Source: Metellina segmentata
Taxonomy: Eukaryota; Arthropoda; Arachnida; Araneae; Tetragnathidae
Reading direction: 5' to 3'
NCBI GenBank assembly: GCA_947359465.1
Contig: OX375876.1
Coordinates: 83,164,359-83,228,358, forward strand
DNA: 64,000 bases
The notes beneath the pieces were generated by a model that was not told the DNA's origin, did no database searches, and saw only the letters and a list, made by a program, of their open reading frames with translations. Below, in pieces: positions 43,301-50,500 of the stretch (position 1 is its first letter; each line of letters starts with the position of its first letter). Both the position numbers and the translations under genes were made by a program.

Positions 43301-46191
43301 AAAATTTTGTTAGGTATAGTTTTAAATCAATTCTTAGACTTTTTTGTCAATTTGGGATTTGCTATCTAATGGAAAGTACTATTTAGAATGATAGATGTTG
43401 TTTCTTAAAGCAAGTGTAAGTTTTACTGATTTTATTTGACTTGTAATGGAAACCTACATCAAAATTTTAAAAACTTTGAATTACAGTGTATTGTTCTACA
43501 CCTTGTTTTCACATTAACTGTTTTATTTTCAAACTTTATTTTAGCATTGCCTTAAAAAAAAAGACACTACCATCTTATTTTAAAAGGTTTTGTTTTGTAC
43601 ACTTGATTTATTCTTGTGAAACAGAATTCTACAAATCATTATGCATTGAATCAATGACTTGTGGAAGTTGGCTAAAATATACACATACTTCCAAGAAATT
43701 AGCCATGTCTTAGGCGATATATTGTGCACAAAATAAATAATTCATTACAAAATTAGGAAAAGAGACATTAATTTTGGCATTACCAGATACCAAGTAGCAA
43801 AATAACACTTTCATTATCAGTGTTGTTTCAGATTAAATACTTGTTTTCTTACAAAATGCAAGTTATACAAAATTAAATGAATTTAATCATTTCATACATC
43901 ATTAGTCAAATATTTATAAACTATTGATAGTTTGGAAAGAAATAAAAAGTAAGTTCAAACATAAGTACTACAATTTTTTAATATAACTAAGGGGCTCCGC
44001 CCCCTGCTCGCCAACCTCAAGGGATTGCTTGGTTTGCTTTGCAAACCAACATTCCTTTCGCAGAGTGAATCTCTTGGACAGTGAAACTATCTTAATAACT
44101 CATATAATCCTGATTTGACTTTCCGGTCCTTGACGTCACAGCGAGGGCTTCGCTCCCTGCTCGATTGGTTCACAATCCTGTTTGGTTTGCTTCGCAAACC
44201 AATACTCCTTTCACAAGTGATTTTGCTTTTTTTTTACTTTAACACTTAATGCACTCTAAACTAATAGCCGCATCACTAAAAAACCTTCTGCATCTTGTTC
44301 CCTATACAATTTTAAATAAACAGTTTTAATTCCTAACTTCAAGATATGTACTTTGTACACCATCTGAGAACAGAGTGAAAAAAGTGAGCCTTTTTCTTCA
44401 CCGAATAAAAAGAAATTGTTTTTATGGCAATTGTTGCTACGATAAATTTGATATCTGGCAAACCCTAGTCAAAAATGCAACCTTTGTTTGTGTGAGGAAC
44501 CTGCTCCACGAACTAAAAAATATGAAATTTGTATGACGAATTTTTGATTGCATTGAATCTATTTATCAACCAATTTTAAAAATAATTGTACCATAAGAAA
44601 GAGTACATTCTGAGGTATACTGTGATATTTTCAAAATTAAAAACTAATAGTAATACGATATAGATATGACAGTTTTAGTTATGTATTGGAAATTACGATC
44701 TTAAAGTTCCGAAAATTGTGTGACCAACTTTTGATTACATCGACTTTATTTATTAACTAATTTAAAAAATAATTTTACTATAAGAAAGAGTACAATGTAA
44801 TGTATTCAGTGATGTTCTCAAATTTAAAATATAATAGTATTAAGCTGTAGGTATGACTGTTTTAACAAAAAGTAGCAAAAATATCAAAAGATTCAGAATT
44901 TTGTATGACCAACTTTTAATTGTATCGACTTTATTTATTAACCAATTTCAAAAATAATTATACCGTAAGAAAAAGTACATTCTGAGGTATACTGCGATAT
45001 TTTCAAAATTAAAAACTAATAGTAATAAGATATAGATATAACAGTTTTTTAAAAAAAATAACGAAAATGTCCCGATTTTTCTTGAATTTCAAAAAAATAT
45101 TACCAAGAACCAAATAGAAATTTCTAAAAAAACTTGATGAGCTGCAAAAATTTACATTGAGAGGTACTCTTTAAAAAAAACTCACAGCTGAAGTCTGAAA
45201 ATTTGTATGTGTTTTTCTCACACGCAGAAGAAATTTCGCTTTTTCAACTTTAACACTTAATAAACCCTAAACTAATAACTGCATTGGAAAAAGATCTTTA
45301 CAATTGTCCAGGGAACACGATAAAGAACAAACCATGTTAATTTCATATTTTTCTGATCCGTACTTTCTCGAGAAACCGTCTAAGAATCGAGCTAAACAAC
45401 ACAGTTTTCAATCCTGCAGCAGCGGCAGTAACTTTTTTTTTAATATAGAGAGATATTTTTGGAAAAATTGTTTTTAAGTAATACTGGTAAAACAATTGTG
45501 AGTTGTGTATTACAATCGTAATAACACACGTTATTCTTATGGGATTTCGAATTGCTTTTAGTCCTCTGTACATCTAGGATGAATAGAACAGTAGTCATAT
45601 AGGACTATGTTATCCAGAGTTCTAAGTAATAAGTGTACCAAATGTAGTGTGGATTGGTCTAATAGTGTAGATTTGTGTTGGGAATAGACAGATACCAATG
45701 CTGTTTTATGTATAGAATATTCACACAATATCATTGAAGCTACATTGTGTTACAGCCACTGCTGATTTTCTTAATTTTTTAGGATGAATGAATCTATTGT
45801 ATTTACACCTTTCATCATGATGAAAAATAACCATTCCATACTTTTAAATTTACTTACCCTAAAACTTATTGGTGGCAAATTTATTTTTCCAATTAAATTC
45901 TAAAACTTGTATGCATCAAAATTTTAGTTTGATGTATGCATGAGTTCTGTTGATGACTGTATTGTGTCTTTTTTTTAAATTAAAATAGACTTTTTTTTAA
46001 GTGTATAACTTCTGTTTGACACTTAGTTATTGAATTCTCAATTTCATTTCTAAATTTTTTTTTATTAGTGCATCACTTTTACATGCCCCAGGAAAGAAGA
46101 ATATAAAAAGAAACAGCAAGTCCGTACACAACGCTTCAGGAAACGCATGATTTCTAAGCTTTCTCAACAAGGCTCTTCCAATCCATCATGA
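6928..46191 (+). CDS. SLX4: SLX4 structure-specific endonuclease subunit (whole gene, 18 coding exons)
   Basis: SLX4 is the nuclear scaffold that binds SLX1 and, in other animals, XPF-ERCC1 and MUS81-EME1, for Holliday-junction resolution and crosslink repair. Joined exons (6928-7358, 9363-9477, 12725-12858, 18027-18083, 20238-20423, 22616-22703, 25068-25127, 25425-25619, 27419-27586, 27667-27818, 28029-28156, 29414-30897, 37660-37834, 39296-39496, 40756-41104, 41357-41495, 42363-42452, 46069-46191) keep frame throughout and give 1,424 residues. UBZ4 finger 1 uses C123, C126, H141, C145; finger 2 uses C171, C174, H187, C191. A BTB domain spans about 433-530, SAP about 1150-1190 and the SLX1-binding C-terminal domain about 1330-1420. 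The human protein is longer (about 1,830 residues). The start is the first ATG after the acceptor at 6880. A non-coding 5' exon probably lies upstream. Confidence 0.93.
7885..9280 (-). mobile_element. 5'-truncated CR1/L2-type LINE (reverse transcriptase remnant)
   Basis: Minus-strand frames read through reverse-transcriptase blocks: NQYGFRKGRS, YIDFQKAFDKVPHE, GGVPQGSVLGPILF, and the catalytic FADDLKIW. A second frame holds VKDLGVIILRDFKMGHQ and RPHLEYAVQFWAP. The C terminus has RRRRGDLIQLFKFIK. The endonuclease domain is missing and stops or shifts break the frame near 8290 and 8630, so it is dead. The end nearest 7885 is the 3' end. It sits wholly inside SLX4 intron 1. Confidence 0.85.
9363..9477 (+). 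CDS. SLX4: SLX4 exon 2
   Basis: Begins with the base completing Gln144, then C145, the last zinc ligand of finger 1. Ends inside finger 2 (C171-P-L-C174) in the codon for E182. Acceptor TTTTATTTTTAG, donor GTTTGA (weak). Confidence 0.88.
9478..10042. other. SLX4 intron 2, first part
   Basis: AT-rich intron DNA with a 60-codon open frame (9701-9883) of no recognisable similarity. Confidence 0.5.
10043..10370 (+). mobile_element. Gypsy-type gag remnant
   Basis: The frame contains LLPEIASIVQDIILSP and YAQLKKQLISRCDETKLQEI. The pattern (P-E-x5-V-x-D-I-I-x-x-P ... Y-x-x-L-K-x-x-L-I-x-R) is typical of the capsid region of Gypsy-like LTR retrotransposons. It breaks at a TGA after 87 codons, and in-frame sequence then continues YLAEEQLMRSEAYRTL. 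No pol, no LTR. Decayed fragment in SLX4 intron 2. Confidence 0.6.
10535..10592 (+). repeat. Dispersed copy of the 11.2-kb hairpin arm
   Basis: AACATCTTCTATAAATTCAA through TATAAGGGGCAGTCTTCATA matches the reverse complement of 11213-11274 at most positions. Same intron, opposite orientation. Confidence 0.6.
11175..11247. repeat. Near-perfect hairpin, 35-bp arms, 3-nt centre
   Basis: 11175-11209 and 11213-11247 are reverse complements except for two mismatches, separated by CAA. One arm continues into 11274 with similarity to 10535-10592. The loop is too short for a normal microRNA precursor; a head-to-head duplication of a repeat end is more likely. Confidence 0.85.
11275..12724. other. SLX4 intron 2, last part
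   Basis: Mostly unique AT-rich sequence. 12190-12350 is slightly GC-richer but resembles no family I recognise. Confidence 0.45.
12725..12858 (+). CDS. SLX4: SLX4 exon 3
   Basis: Completes finger 2 with RSTHIKKC (H187, C191) and continues with the conserved helix GLSIQSVIQAVHLQ seen after the second UBZ4 of SLX4 proteins. Donor GTAAGT, phase 2. Confidence 0.92.
13557..13670 (+). repeat. tRNA-derived SINE
   Basis: The A-box-like TGACTCAGTAGG (13568-13579) and B-box-like GGTGCAAATTCGG (13608-13620) are at tRNA spacing, preceded by GGGGTCATCG. The acceptor stem does not close. Lies in SLX4 intron 3. Confidence 0.6.
14083..16176 (+). mobile_element. Degraded hAT transposon (GTF2IRD2/ZBED-like transposase)
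   Basis: Termini CACGGGTCGGCAAAC and the reverse complement of GTTTGCTGACCCCC form TIRs of Charlie type. Flanks TAATCTAA and TAATCTAC give an 8-bp target duplication with 7 matches. The transposase pieces include TLDELTDTTDTTQLLLFIRG, EVTEELASMNSL, a GGKNMCG segment and HCIIHQEVLCAKHL, then a distal NPFDCIIGELQSDLQLDVI. These match the hAT family in GTF2IRD2-like proteins. A stop after about 144 codons and later disruptions make it non-functional. The + strand open frame 14165-14599 is its best-preserved part. Confidence 0.85.
16952..17180. repeat. Tandem duplication, 112-bp unit
   Basis: 16952-17063 and 17064-17175 are identical as far as I can read, followed by five more matching bases (TGAAA). 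Lack of divergence implies a recent event. In SLX4 intron 3. Confidence 0.93.
17181..18026. other. SLX4 intron 3, last part
   Basis: AT-rich with no recognised repeat, open frame or motif. Confidence 0.5.
18027..18083 (+). CDS. SLX4: SLX4 exon 4 (57 bp micro-exon)
   Basis: Flanked by TTGCAG and GTAAAT. Encodes 18 full codons of Lys/Gln-rich linker (QTKQQKKNVPKKF). Phase fits both neighbours. Confidence 0.8.
18426..19685 (-). mobile_element. Degraded hAT transposon (ZBED5/SCAND3-like)
   Basis: Two minus-strand frames are the C-terminal half of a hAT transposase: LKDEIRMLLAEHASELANQL and YFNELNTSLQATN (19176-19472), then RAVKYLMLFVSTYICERSC and ATKTKYRT (18815-19183), the hAT dimerisation motif. 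Ends CAGGGGTCTACAACC and the reverse complement of TTTAAACCCTG form poor TIRs. Flanks TACTAAAT and AACTAGAT match at 6 of 8. The frame breaks near 19180. Catalytic N-terminal half not seen. SLX4 intron 4. Confidence 0.75.
18504..18635. mobile_element. Possible 132-bp MITE nested in the hAT
   Basis: CAGTGCTTTTCAAACTTG and the reverse complement of TTTGTGAAACTCTG look like a hAT-type TIR pair. Candidate target duplications ATTTAAGA/GTTTAGAA match at only 5 of 8, so this is tentative. Confidence 0.3.
19709..20080. repeat. Direct duplication, two 134-bp copies 104 bp apart
   Basis: 19709-19842 (ATTGAGGACCTTAATTAAAG ... TAATATAAATGTTG) recurs at 19947-20080 with no difference seen. The second copy ends 157 bp before SLX4 exon 5. 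Confidence 0.9.
20238..20423 (+). CDS. SLX4: SLX4 exon 5
   Basis: Acceptor TTTCTTTGTAG. Encodes MQSDLQLAKALSLSLKENE, the acidic-hydrophobic stretch (DLQxAxALS) that follows the zinc fingers in SLX4, then a basic tail. Donor GTAAGC. Confidence 0.9.
20424..22237. other. SLX4 intron 5
   Basis: AT-rich. At 21142 CAGGGTTCCCACAGGTGCTT begins a possible hAT-type end like those at 40309 and 56113, with three copies of TTAGAA(A)GTGCT within 110 bp. I could not find its right end. Nothing else recognised. Confidence 0.4.
22238..22330 (+). repeat. Truncated SINE body
   Basis: AAATCTGCCGTGGCCGAAAG and the following TCCTCATGTTGG match the body of the SINE at 4103-4410 (AAATCTGTCATGACTTCAAA ... TCTTCACGTTGG). 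The tRNA head is missing. Confidence 0.4.
22616..22703 (+). CDS. SLX4: SLX4 exon 6
   Basis: Encodes PLLLRTQQEREKITLEKVN, the conserved segment before the XPF-interacting region (MLR) of SLX4. Acceptor TTTTGAAAG lacks a long pyrimidine tract; donor GTATTT. Confidence 0.82.
23015..23265. repeat. Fold-back repeat with AAAAGGAGRTAAG motif
   Basis: AAAAGGAGTTAAG (about 23024), AAAAGGAGATAAG (about 23093) and AAAAGGAGGTAAG (about 23184) are followed by the inverse CTTACCTCCTTTT (about 23240). 23184-23199 and 23237-23252 form a nearly perfect 15-bp stem. Probably a decayed MITE. SLX4 intron 6. Confidence 0.5.
24508..24710 (+). repeat. tRNA-derived SINE
   Basis: A-box-like TAGGGGTTAGAATG and B-box GGTTCGAATCT (24560-24570), then a body with AAGTGGTTCACAAATC and a TGTGCTATAAAGAATA tail. 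The body recurs without the head at 55840-55990. SLX4 intron 6. Confidence 0.75.
25068..25127 (+). CDS. SLX4: SLX4 exon 7 (60 bp micro-exon)
   Basis: Twenty codons between CTGTTCTAG and GTATAA, phase 0 on both sides, with no stop. Little family conservation can be judged, so the call rests on splice signals and frame. Confidence 0.65.
25425..25619 (+). CDS. SLX4: SLX4 exon 8
   Basis: Begins VPLLWNLSSKAED, like the LWxL motif region in the MLR of vertebrate SLX4, which binds XPF. Phase 0; donor GTAAGT. Confidence 0.85.
25959..26994. mobile_element. Pogo/Tigger-like non-autonomous element
   Basis: Ends CAGTCAGTATTGGTTATATG and the reverse complement of CATATAGCAGGTACTGACTG form TIRs, flanked on both sides by TA. 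Sub-terminal TATATGGTC motifs recur in both arms. No transposase frame. A Helitron 5' end (26236) is inserted inside. SLX4 intron 8. Confidence 0.8.
26236..26650 (+). mobile_element. Helitron fragment (5' end only)
   Basis: TCTCTACTATTATAAAAG preceded by A matches the 5' ends of the Helitrons at 36493 and 51574, and the next 150 bp (including CGGCACTTACAATAATGAGA) align with them. No CTAG hairpin end follows, so it is 3'-truncated. Confidence 0.75.
27419..27586 (+). CDS. SLX4: SLX4 exon 9 (BTB, first half)
   Basis: Encodes SWMSDIDIHTASGIVIPAHK, the opening strands and helix of a BTB/POZ domain. Family members use it for dimerisation and recombination functions. Donor GTATGT, phase 0. Confidence 0.92.
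27667..27818 (+). CDS. SLX4: SLX4 exon 10 (BTB, second half)
   Basis: Encodes the rest of the BTB fold, including ALHFLNFLYTG, the classic BTB F-L-x-Y-x-G signature. The intron before it is only 80 bp. Donor GTTAGT. Confidence 0.92.
28029..28156 (+). CDS. SLX4: SLX4 exon 11
   Basis: Starts KYEVKDLLYILNNSCE, the closing BTB helix, then turns acidic. Donor GTACAA, phase 1. Confidence 0.9.
28330..28700 (+). mobile_element. Tc1-like transposase N-terminal remnant
   Basis: The frame at 28482-28703 reads AHAMGHSISEIKEKFEFLRE, close to the helix-turn-helix start of Tc1-like transposases (GHSxSEIxxKFGFSR), then an Arg/Lys-poor decayed linker. The DDE domain is absent. SLX4 intron 11. Confidence 0.5.
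29414..30897 (+). CDS. SLX4: SLX4 exon 12 (1,484 bp, low-complexity region)
   Basis: By far the largest exon: 494 codons rich in Ser, Asn, Asp and Lys with many S/T-P motifs (for example SPEIFICDSD and SPEIIYCDSS, two copies of a similar acidic motif). No folded domain is recognised. In other SLX4 proteins this region carries phosphorylation-dependent and SUMO-interaction motifs; the hydrophobic-acidic copies here could be SIMs (inference). Donor GTAAGT, phase 0. Confidence 0.9.
30987..31882 (+). mobile_element. Internally deleted mariner-like element with intact termini
   Basis: CAGGGTGATTCATAAGTACG and its inverse at the right end form TIRs of about 24 bp with one or two mismatches, flanked by TA on both sides. 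Coding remnants: KAFCVIEVSKVESVTLRQLH at the N end (helix-turn-helix of the DUF4817 type) and SPRCPDLTPCDFFF plus SVTKGAHIEHL at the C end. The first two catalytic Asp blocks are gone, so the element cannot encode an active transposase. It begins 89 bp after SLX4 exon 12. Confidence 0.88.
31883..32360. other. Intron DNA with an unidentified GC-richer block
   Basis: 32110-32345 is GC-richer than its surroundings and open for 77 codons on + and 63 on -. I do not recognise either product. It has no terminal repeats, and its right edge is 16 bp from the Helitron end at 32361. Confidence 0.35.
33105..33480 (-). mobile_element. Helitron 3' fragment nested in the MITE
   Basis: Minus-strand 3' end GCCACGCAGTGGCTAG at 33105, followed by T. 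Body contains several TTTGGTTTGC / GCAAACCAAA palindromes and TATTGGATAACAGCCATCA repeated twice. The 5' end is missing. Confidence 0.65.
33560..33795. other. Unidentified GC-rich block
   Basis: About 230 bp of markedly higher GC (for example GCGGCGATCTGCTGCGCCGT) with a 68-codon + frame that I do not recognise. It ends with GTGCACCGGGCC, reminiscent of PIF/Harbinger-type termini, but no partner end was found. Confidence 0.3.
34642..34990. repeat. Tandem duplication, 175-bp unit containing a SINE tail
   Basis: 34642-34816 recurs at 34817-34990 almost without change. Each unit ends with AATTGAGTGCCCGCCGCAAT, which matches the tail of the SINE at 58383-58594. Confidence 0.9.
35000..36492. other. 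SLX4 intron 12, unique part
   Basis: AT-rich. CAGTTGCCTCTTGTTAAATT at about 35010-35030 may be a pogo-type end; no partner was found. Otherwise nothing recognised. Confidence 0.4.
36493..37395 (+). mobile_element. Complete non-autonomous Helitron (903 bp)
   Basis: It starts with TCTCTAATATTATTAAAGG directly after A and ends with the hairpin CTAGCCACGAAGCGGCTAG directly before T, as expected for insertion between A and T. No Rep/helicase frame. Related copies: 26236, 32361, 33105, 50812. Confidence 0.85.
37660..37834 (+). CDS. SLX4: SLX4 exon 13
   Basis: Follows a 6.8-kb intron. Contains SPESPWIFRAGKQ and a short basic tail. Donor GTAAGT. Confidence 0.82.
37835..38520. other. SLX4 intron 13, first part
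   Basis: AT-rich intron DNA with no recognised element. Confidence 0.45.
38525..39125. repeat. Two diverged direct repeats, period about 345 bp
   Basis: AACTAACTAGGGTAACATGA near 38531 aligns with AATCTAACTGTGGCAACATG near 38876. The downstream GATGTGAGAAATGACxCTTTG-like segments also correspond (38718 and 39063). Divergence is roughly a quarter, so this is an old duplication. Confidence 0.6.
39296..39496 (+). CDS. SLX4: SLX4 exon 14 (SAP domain)
   Basis: Encodes TPFPDYKNMQTPEIKEALKK and the following LPRKKAVAVLSHVY, the helix-extended-helix of the SLX4 SAP domain that contacts MUS81 and DNA in vertebrates. Donor GTAAGA, phase 1. Confidence 0.93.
39745..39913 (+). repeat. tRNA-derived SINE
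   Basis: A-box-like TTGCCAAGTGGTTGG and B-box-like GTGTTCAAATC at tRNA spacing, followed by a body with TAACCTATAGGCCGTAGT. SLX4 intron 14. Confidence 0.5.
40309..40601. mobile_element. Short hAT-like MITE (CAGGGTTCCC)
   Basis: Starts CAGGGTTCCC and ends GGGAACCCTG, an exact 10-bp terminal inverted repeat, 293 bp apart. Flanks do not show a convincing 8-bp duplication. A sister copy lies at 56113-56459. Confidence 0.55.
40756..41104 (+). CDS. SLX4: SLX4 exon 15
   Basis: Lys/Ser-rich linker between SAP and the C-terminal domain. Frame runs from completion of Trp1192 to the split Arg1308. No known motif. Confidence 0.85.
41357..41495 (+). CDS. SLX4: SLX4 exon 16
   Basis: Ends with SIKEYIVSNEDLYKRILSYA, the first helix of the C-terminal SLX1-binding domain (vertebrates have IRxxIxxxPxLYxxILxYxP). 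Donor GTAATG, phase 0. Confidence 0.93.
42363..42452 (+). CDS. SLX4: SLX4 exon 17
   Basis: Encodes PLNLTDLQQELKENGMNI and KKLMDYLDEQ, the central helices of the SLX1-binding domain. Phase 0; donor GTGAGA. Confidence 0.93.
42453..43986. other. SLX4 intron 17, first part
   Basis: AT-rich. CACTAGCTGATTTATCCAGT (42781) resembles the decayed ends of common arthropod repeats. No coding remnant. Confidence 0.35.
43987..45330 (-). mobile_element. Helitron-like element, second family (GGGGCTCCGCCCC hairpin)
   Basis: Read on minus, the end is GGGGGCGGAGCCCCTTAG followed by T: a GC hairpin plus a terminus close to CTRR. The body has the palindrome GGTTTGCTTCGCAAACC (44180) and an inexact copy (44030), and repeats CTTTAACACTTAAT at about 44238 and 45249. 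The 5' end is unclear. SLX4 intron 17. Confidence 0.6.
44525..45065. repeat. Three diverged tandem repeats, period about 186 bp
   Basis: GTATGACGAATTTTTGATTG (44531), GTGTGACCAACTTTTGATTA (about 44718) and GTATGACCAACTTTTAATTG (44903) each start a unit followed by AAGAAAxAGTACA. Units differ by roughly 10-20%. Confidence 0.75.
46069..46191 (+). CDS. SLX4: SLX4 last coding exon
   Basis: Encodes CITFTCP followed by a basic helix (RTQRFRKRM) and TGA at 46189-46191. This completes the SLX4 C-terminal domain. The preceding 3.6-kb intron contains a Helitron-like element. Confidence 0.93.
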   Translation, partial: CITFTCPRKEEYKKKQQVRTQRFRKRMISKLSQQGSSNPS

Positions 46192-47324
46192 TAATTTTTA
46201 AAACTTTCCATGTATATAGGAATATACAAATGCTAAGAATTTACTTGTATATATTTTAACAATATTTATTAAATTATATTTTTGTTTTTCTTCACTTTTC
46301 TATCTTACACTATTTTAAAATTAATTAGATTATCAAAAATGTATAAACTTGAGAATTACTTAATCTAAAGAACTGTTTTATTTTTAGAGGTCTATACATG
46401 AATGATCCATGCATTTGTGAAACACTTAGATTTAAAAAAAGTTATCTTTGGGTCTGCATTTTAATTTTTTCTTTCAAAGTTGAACCCACTTATAAAAAGC
46501 CCCGACTTAACAAGAACCAAATTTAGCAAGAAAGTAAAAATTAAATATTTAGTTTAATATTGAATGTACAGGTTACTTGCACTATAAACAAAATTAAGAT
46601 TAGTAAATAAGATTTTGTAATTAGTGAATTTACTGGTCCCTTTGTTTAACTGTACATAAAATTTTCCTAATGCACCATAATCTTTGTATACCTGTAATTA
46701 AACTACACAAGTAATCATGGTTTATAAAGTGTGCGTAAATGTTGTCGAGGTAGTTTAAGGAAGCAGGTGGCAAGTCTCCTAGAATAATTTTTATATAAAG
46801 GTGTTGTGCTTAGTCTCTGGATAAATTTGAAAAAGCACTAATTACGTATTTTCTATAAAAATAACGGACTTGGACTAGTGGATTAATTTCTAGTTAAAGC
46901 AGCTTATATTATAACCATCTAAAAATATTGCCTGCTTTTAAACTTAAGTATATTTTTATTTTTAAATTCTTAACCAATTATTTAAAAAAATATTAATTCT
47001 TTGCCATAAAATTATACATGCATTTCTTATTTTGGCACTTTATCTAAGAATGCTATTTTGCCCTAGTATCTTCTACATAAGTGTACTTTGTTAACATGAC
47101 ACAACATATGAAGCTAACTAAAAATAACAATTACAGCATATATAGAACCGAAAAAATTTATACAATCATATTTACAATCATGTCACTCCCACAATCACCA
47201 AAATACATAATTTAGAGTAAATATTTTATACAATTTAATATATATACAATCACAAAACTTCTCCCACATGACTTCTTGATTTCCACACTAACGAAAAATA
47301 AGGAATAAATATTGAATCCATTTA
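46192..47324. other. Space between the convergent gene ends
   Basis: Holds the 3' UTRs of SLX4 (+) and KIAA2013 (-). AT-rich; no gene or repeat recognised except CCCGACTTAACAAGAACC at about 46500, which loosely resembles a pogo-type end. Confidence 0.5.
46268..46273 (+). terminator. Possible SLX4 poly(A) signal
   Basis: ATTAAA lies 77 bp after the stop codon. It is the first plausible polyadenylation hexamer in the 3' UTR. Given the AT content it may be chance. Confidence 0.3.
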
Positions 47325-47509
47325 TCACACAACATATCTCCCACGTATTTTCTCTTGATTTCCACAATATTCGTTATATATAAGCTTTGCTAAAAATAAA
47401 TGAAACACAGCTATAAGAAATGCTATTGACACCCAAAAAAATGCTGGTAAACCACCAAGTTGATGCCCATGCCTGTGAAGAGCAATGATATGGTGTTCAT
47501 GTGCAGGAG
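47325..47509 (-). CDS. KIAA2013: KIAA2013 last exon (transmembrane segment)
   Basis: His-rich stretch ([20 protein letters not shown]), then the transmembrane helix and a short cytosolic tail ending RGRYVV and TGA. Confidence 0.93.
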
Positions 47510-50500
47510 CTGGAAATAAAGATGAAAAAAATTACATATATACCTAACAGATATGTTTGTCAATTAACTGTTTACCTTGCTCAACTGCAGTAATTTTCTT
47601 GCGGTATGCACATTCAATGGCACTATGTCAAACTACAAAGTTCAAAATCTGACCCTTTCTGACTTTAAAAAAAAATGGGATACTTTATTGTCCAGACAGA
47701 AGAAATTATAGGAAATATTGGCTCCCTTCTTGCAATAGTATTTTTTATTTATATTAATTTTAAATTAAAAATATTTTCATGATTTCAGAATTACCAACTC
47801 AATTATGTCTGGATCTAATTGTTCGATCAGAATAAAGGAGGCTTTTTACAAAACAAAAGGTACAGGTGTTTATGTGGGTTTTTGAGAACATTTACTTTGA
47901 AATAATGTGTGTTCCAACTTGAGACTTTCAGAAATGAAGAATTAGTTGTGTTTATTTAACATACATTTTTTAGAAATAAATTAAATGAATGCTTTTTTTT
48001 ATAATTTAAGGTCATAGGACAAATTGAGTGACCTTAAAATAAAAATGTCAGTGTCATATCATTTGCAAGGTTAAGCTTCTGTCGTAAATAAGTCCTATAT
48101 AAGCCCAATTGGACAATTAGATCGAACGATACAGGTGTTATTGGGTACAAGTTACTTCAAATATTTTTTTATCATCAATCTGTGTCCACCTTCAAAATTT
48201 CAGCAAACAAAGAAAAATATCATATCAACTTTTCAGATCAAAAATGACTCCTTTTCGTAATCAAAGTCAGACCAAATTTAATGACCTTGAAACTAAAACT
48301 GTTACTCAGAAGGTCATGTTATACATCATTAGAAAGTTTGTATGTCTACCTACAAAAAGCATTCATTTATTCTAACTTTACAATAGATCCAGGGATACTT
48401 GCAAGAGTGATTCTAGAATCATAAAAAATGCCCCCCCCCCCTTTTTTTTTTCAAATGTAAAATTAATATAAATAAGAAGTTATAGCAAGTATAGGAAGGT
48501 AATACTTTCCATCATTTCTTGTGAATAACTGGTCAATAAAATAGCCAAGTTTTAAAAAAATTGAAGAAAGCGGGTTGAAACTAACCGACTTCCGCCTTGG
48601 AATTATAGCATCAGACACGAAACATAATGAACTCCTCAATGCCTCTTTATTGTGTGGTTTGACATGAAATGACTCCTACAAGTAGCACGTGCAAATTCAT
48701 ATAAAAGTGGATTATTAGAAATAGAAATAAATACTGTTATACATACTTGTGCTTTTTTCAGAGATAATATAGAAGTTATATTATTAATTTTGGGAGTTAG
48801 CCAAAGTAAATGTATTTCATGATAATAAACACATGACAAATGTTGTCATATATGAATATGAAACCTGAATTTTAAATAAACTCAACTGGTGAAAGAATTA
48901 ATACTATTCATAATAATTTTTTCAGTTTAGTGATAAAAAAAATTATTTATTAGTAATTGGTTTAGACAAAGAAATTGGAAAAAATGCTAAATATTACCTT
49001 CAGCGACTTCTGCCACATGAATAGCATGCTTTAATTCTTCCATGTGCTGTTTATCTGCTGTTATATATAATATAGCTGTCATTGGACTAGTTAATTTGAC
49101 TGGAAGCATTATTGGATCAGATCTGTAATACATATGGATTAAGAATTTTGAAGAGCAATAAAAACAATGATTAATGGTTTCAATAAACACATAATATTAC
49201 TATTTTAGGTACTTAAATTGCAGAACTCATTACATTGAATACACCACTTCTCAGAAAATGTAGTATCTCATAGTGCTATGCAAGTTGTTGGGTCTATTGA
49301 ACAGGAAAGTTATATAAATTTTTGTGATTCATTCATTAATGCCACATGAAATTTTATGATAGAGTACCCAGTTAAAATTAAGGCCTTTTAATATTATTTT
49401 ATGTTTTGAAGGTTGCATTTAATACAGATTAACCTACGAATGCACAAATGAAGAAACATTCTCAAAACCTCTAGAAAATTTCCAAAAAACGTAAAAGTTT
49501 AGAAACTTTTAAGACTGCTTAGACCTAATTCAAAAATTATTATTTTTTAGTTATACTGAATATTTTGTTGGTAAATTTTTATTTTACAAACGAATGAAAA
49601 TATCTTCCAAAATATTTTGAACCATATTTTAATTCTTACATTTGTTTTAACAAATTCAGTACAAAGATCAAAATTTATATTTGTTAATCAATTCTTTGGC
49701 AAAAATAATAGCACAAAAAGTACAGTAAATTTCAGTCTACATATTTAATGAAAGCATTGCACAAAAAGCCAGAAGTAACTACTGAAAATTGGTAGTTCAA
49801 TGAGAATAGTGTATATAAGCTTAGTTCAGTCAAATTCAACTCATCATAGGTTAAAAATTTTGAAATGTATTGCCCCACAAAAGGAATAAAACATTGCGTT
49901 CATAGCATTGTAAGAAAGAATAATAATGAAAACTAAAGTGCACGTAAGGAAGTGTATTATTGCAGAAGAAACAATTAAATGCCAACTGCCAACTTAGTTG
50001 ACTAATTTTGCATGAATTTAATATAAATATTTAAAGGGATTAAAATCCCTCCAGAAAGAAAGAACTTTTATCCTAAGGACCTGGTCATTTCCAACTGTGG
50101 GATATTGATCAATGAGTAAATTCCCATATTTACAGCCCAAAAGAGTAAAGGTGACTCCATGTTGAATGTGTTTCCCAATTCAACAACCTACCATGTGAGA
50201 ACTACATCGATATAAAACTTTAAAATTGCAATGTTTTTATTCACACTACTTTTCTTAATTTATGTTAGACTTTATTTCATTTTGAGCATTCTTTTATCGA
50301 GTGCATTTCTATTTTTAGTTCAGAAATTTGAGATATAAAGTTGATAAATACAAGAATAAATGGAAAACAAAATCTTACCCTAATTTCACAGGAGGATCTA
50401 AACAGCCACCATCACAAGCATAATAGTCTTTGTCACTGCGATCTAAAGCTGCATAAATAACAGCTTTATTGTCTTCTTGTACAATTACACTTACATTCAC

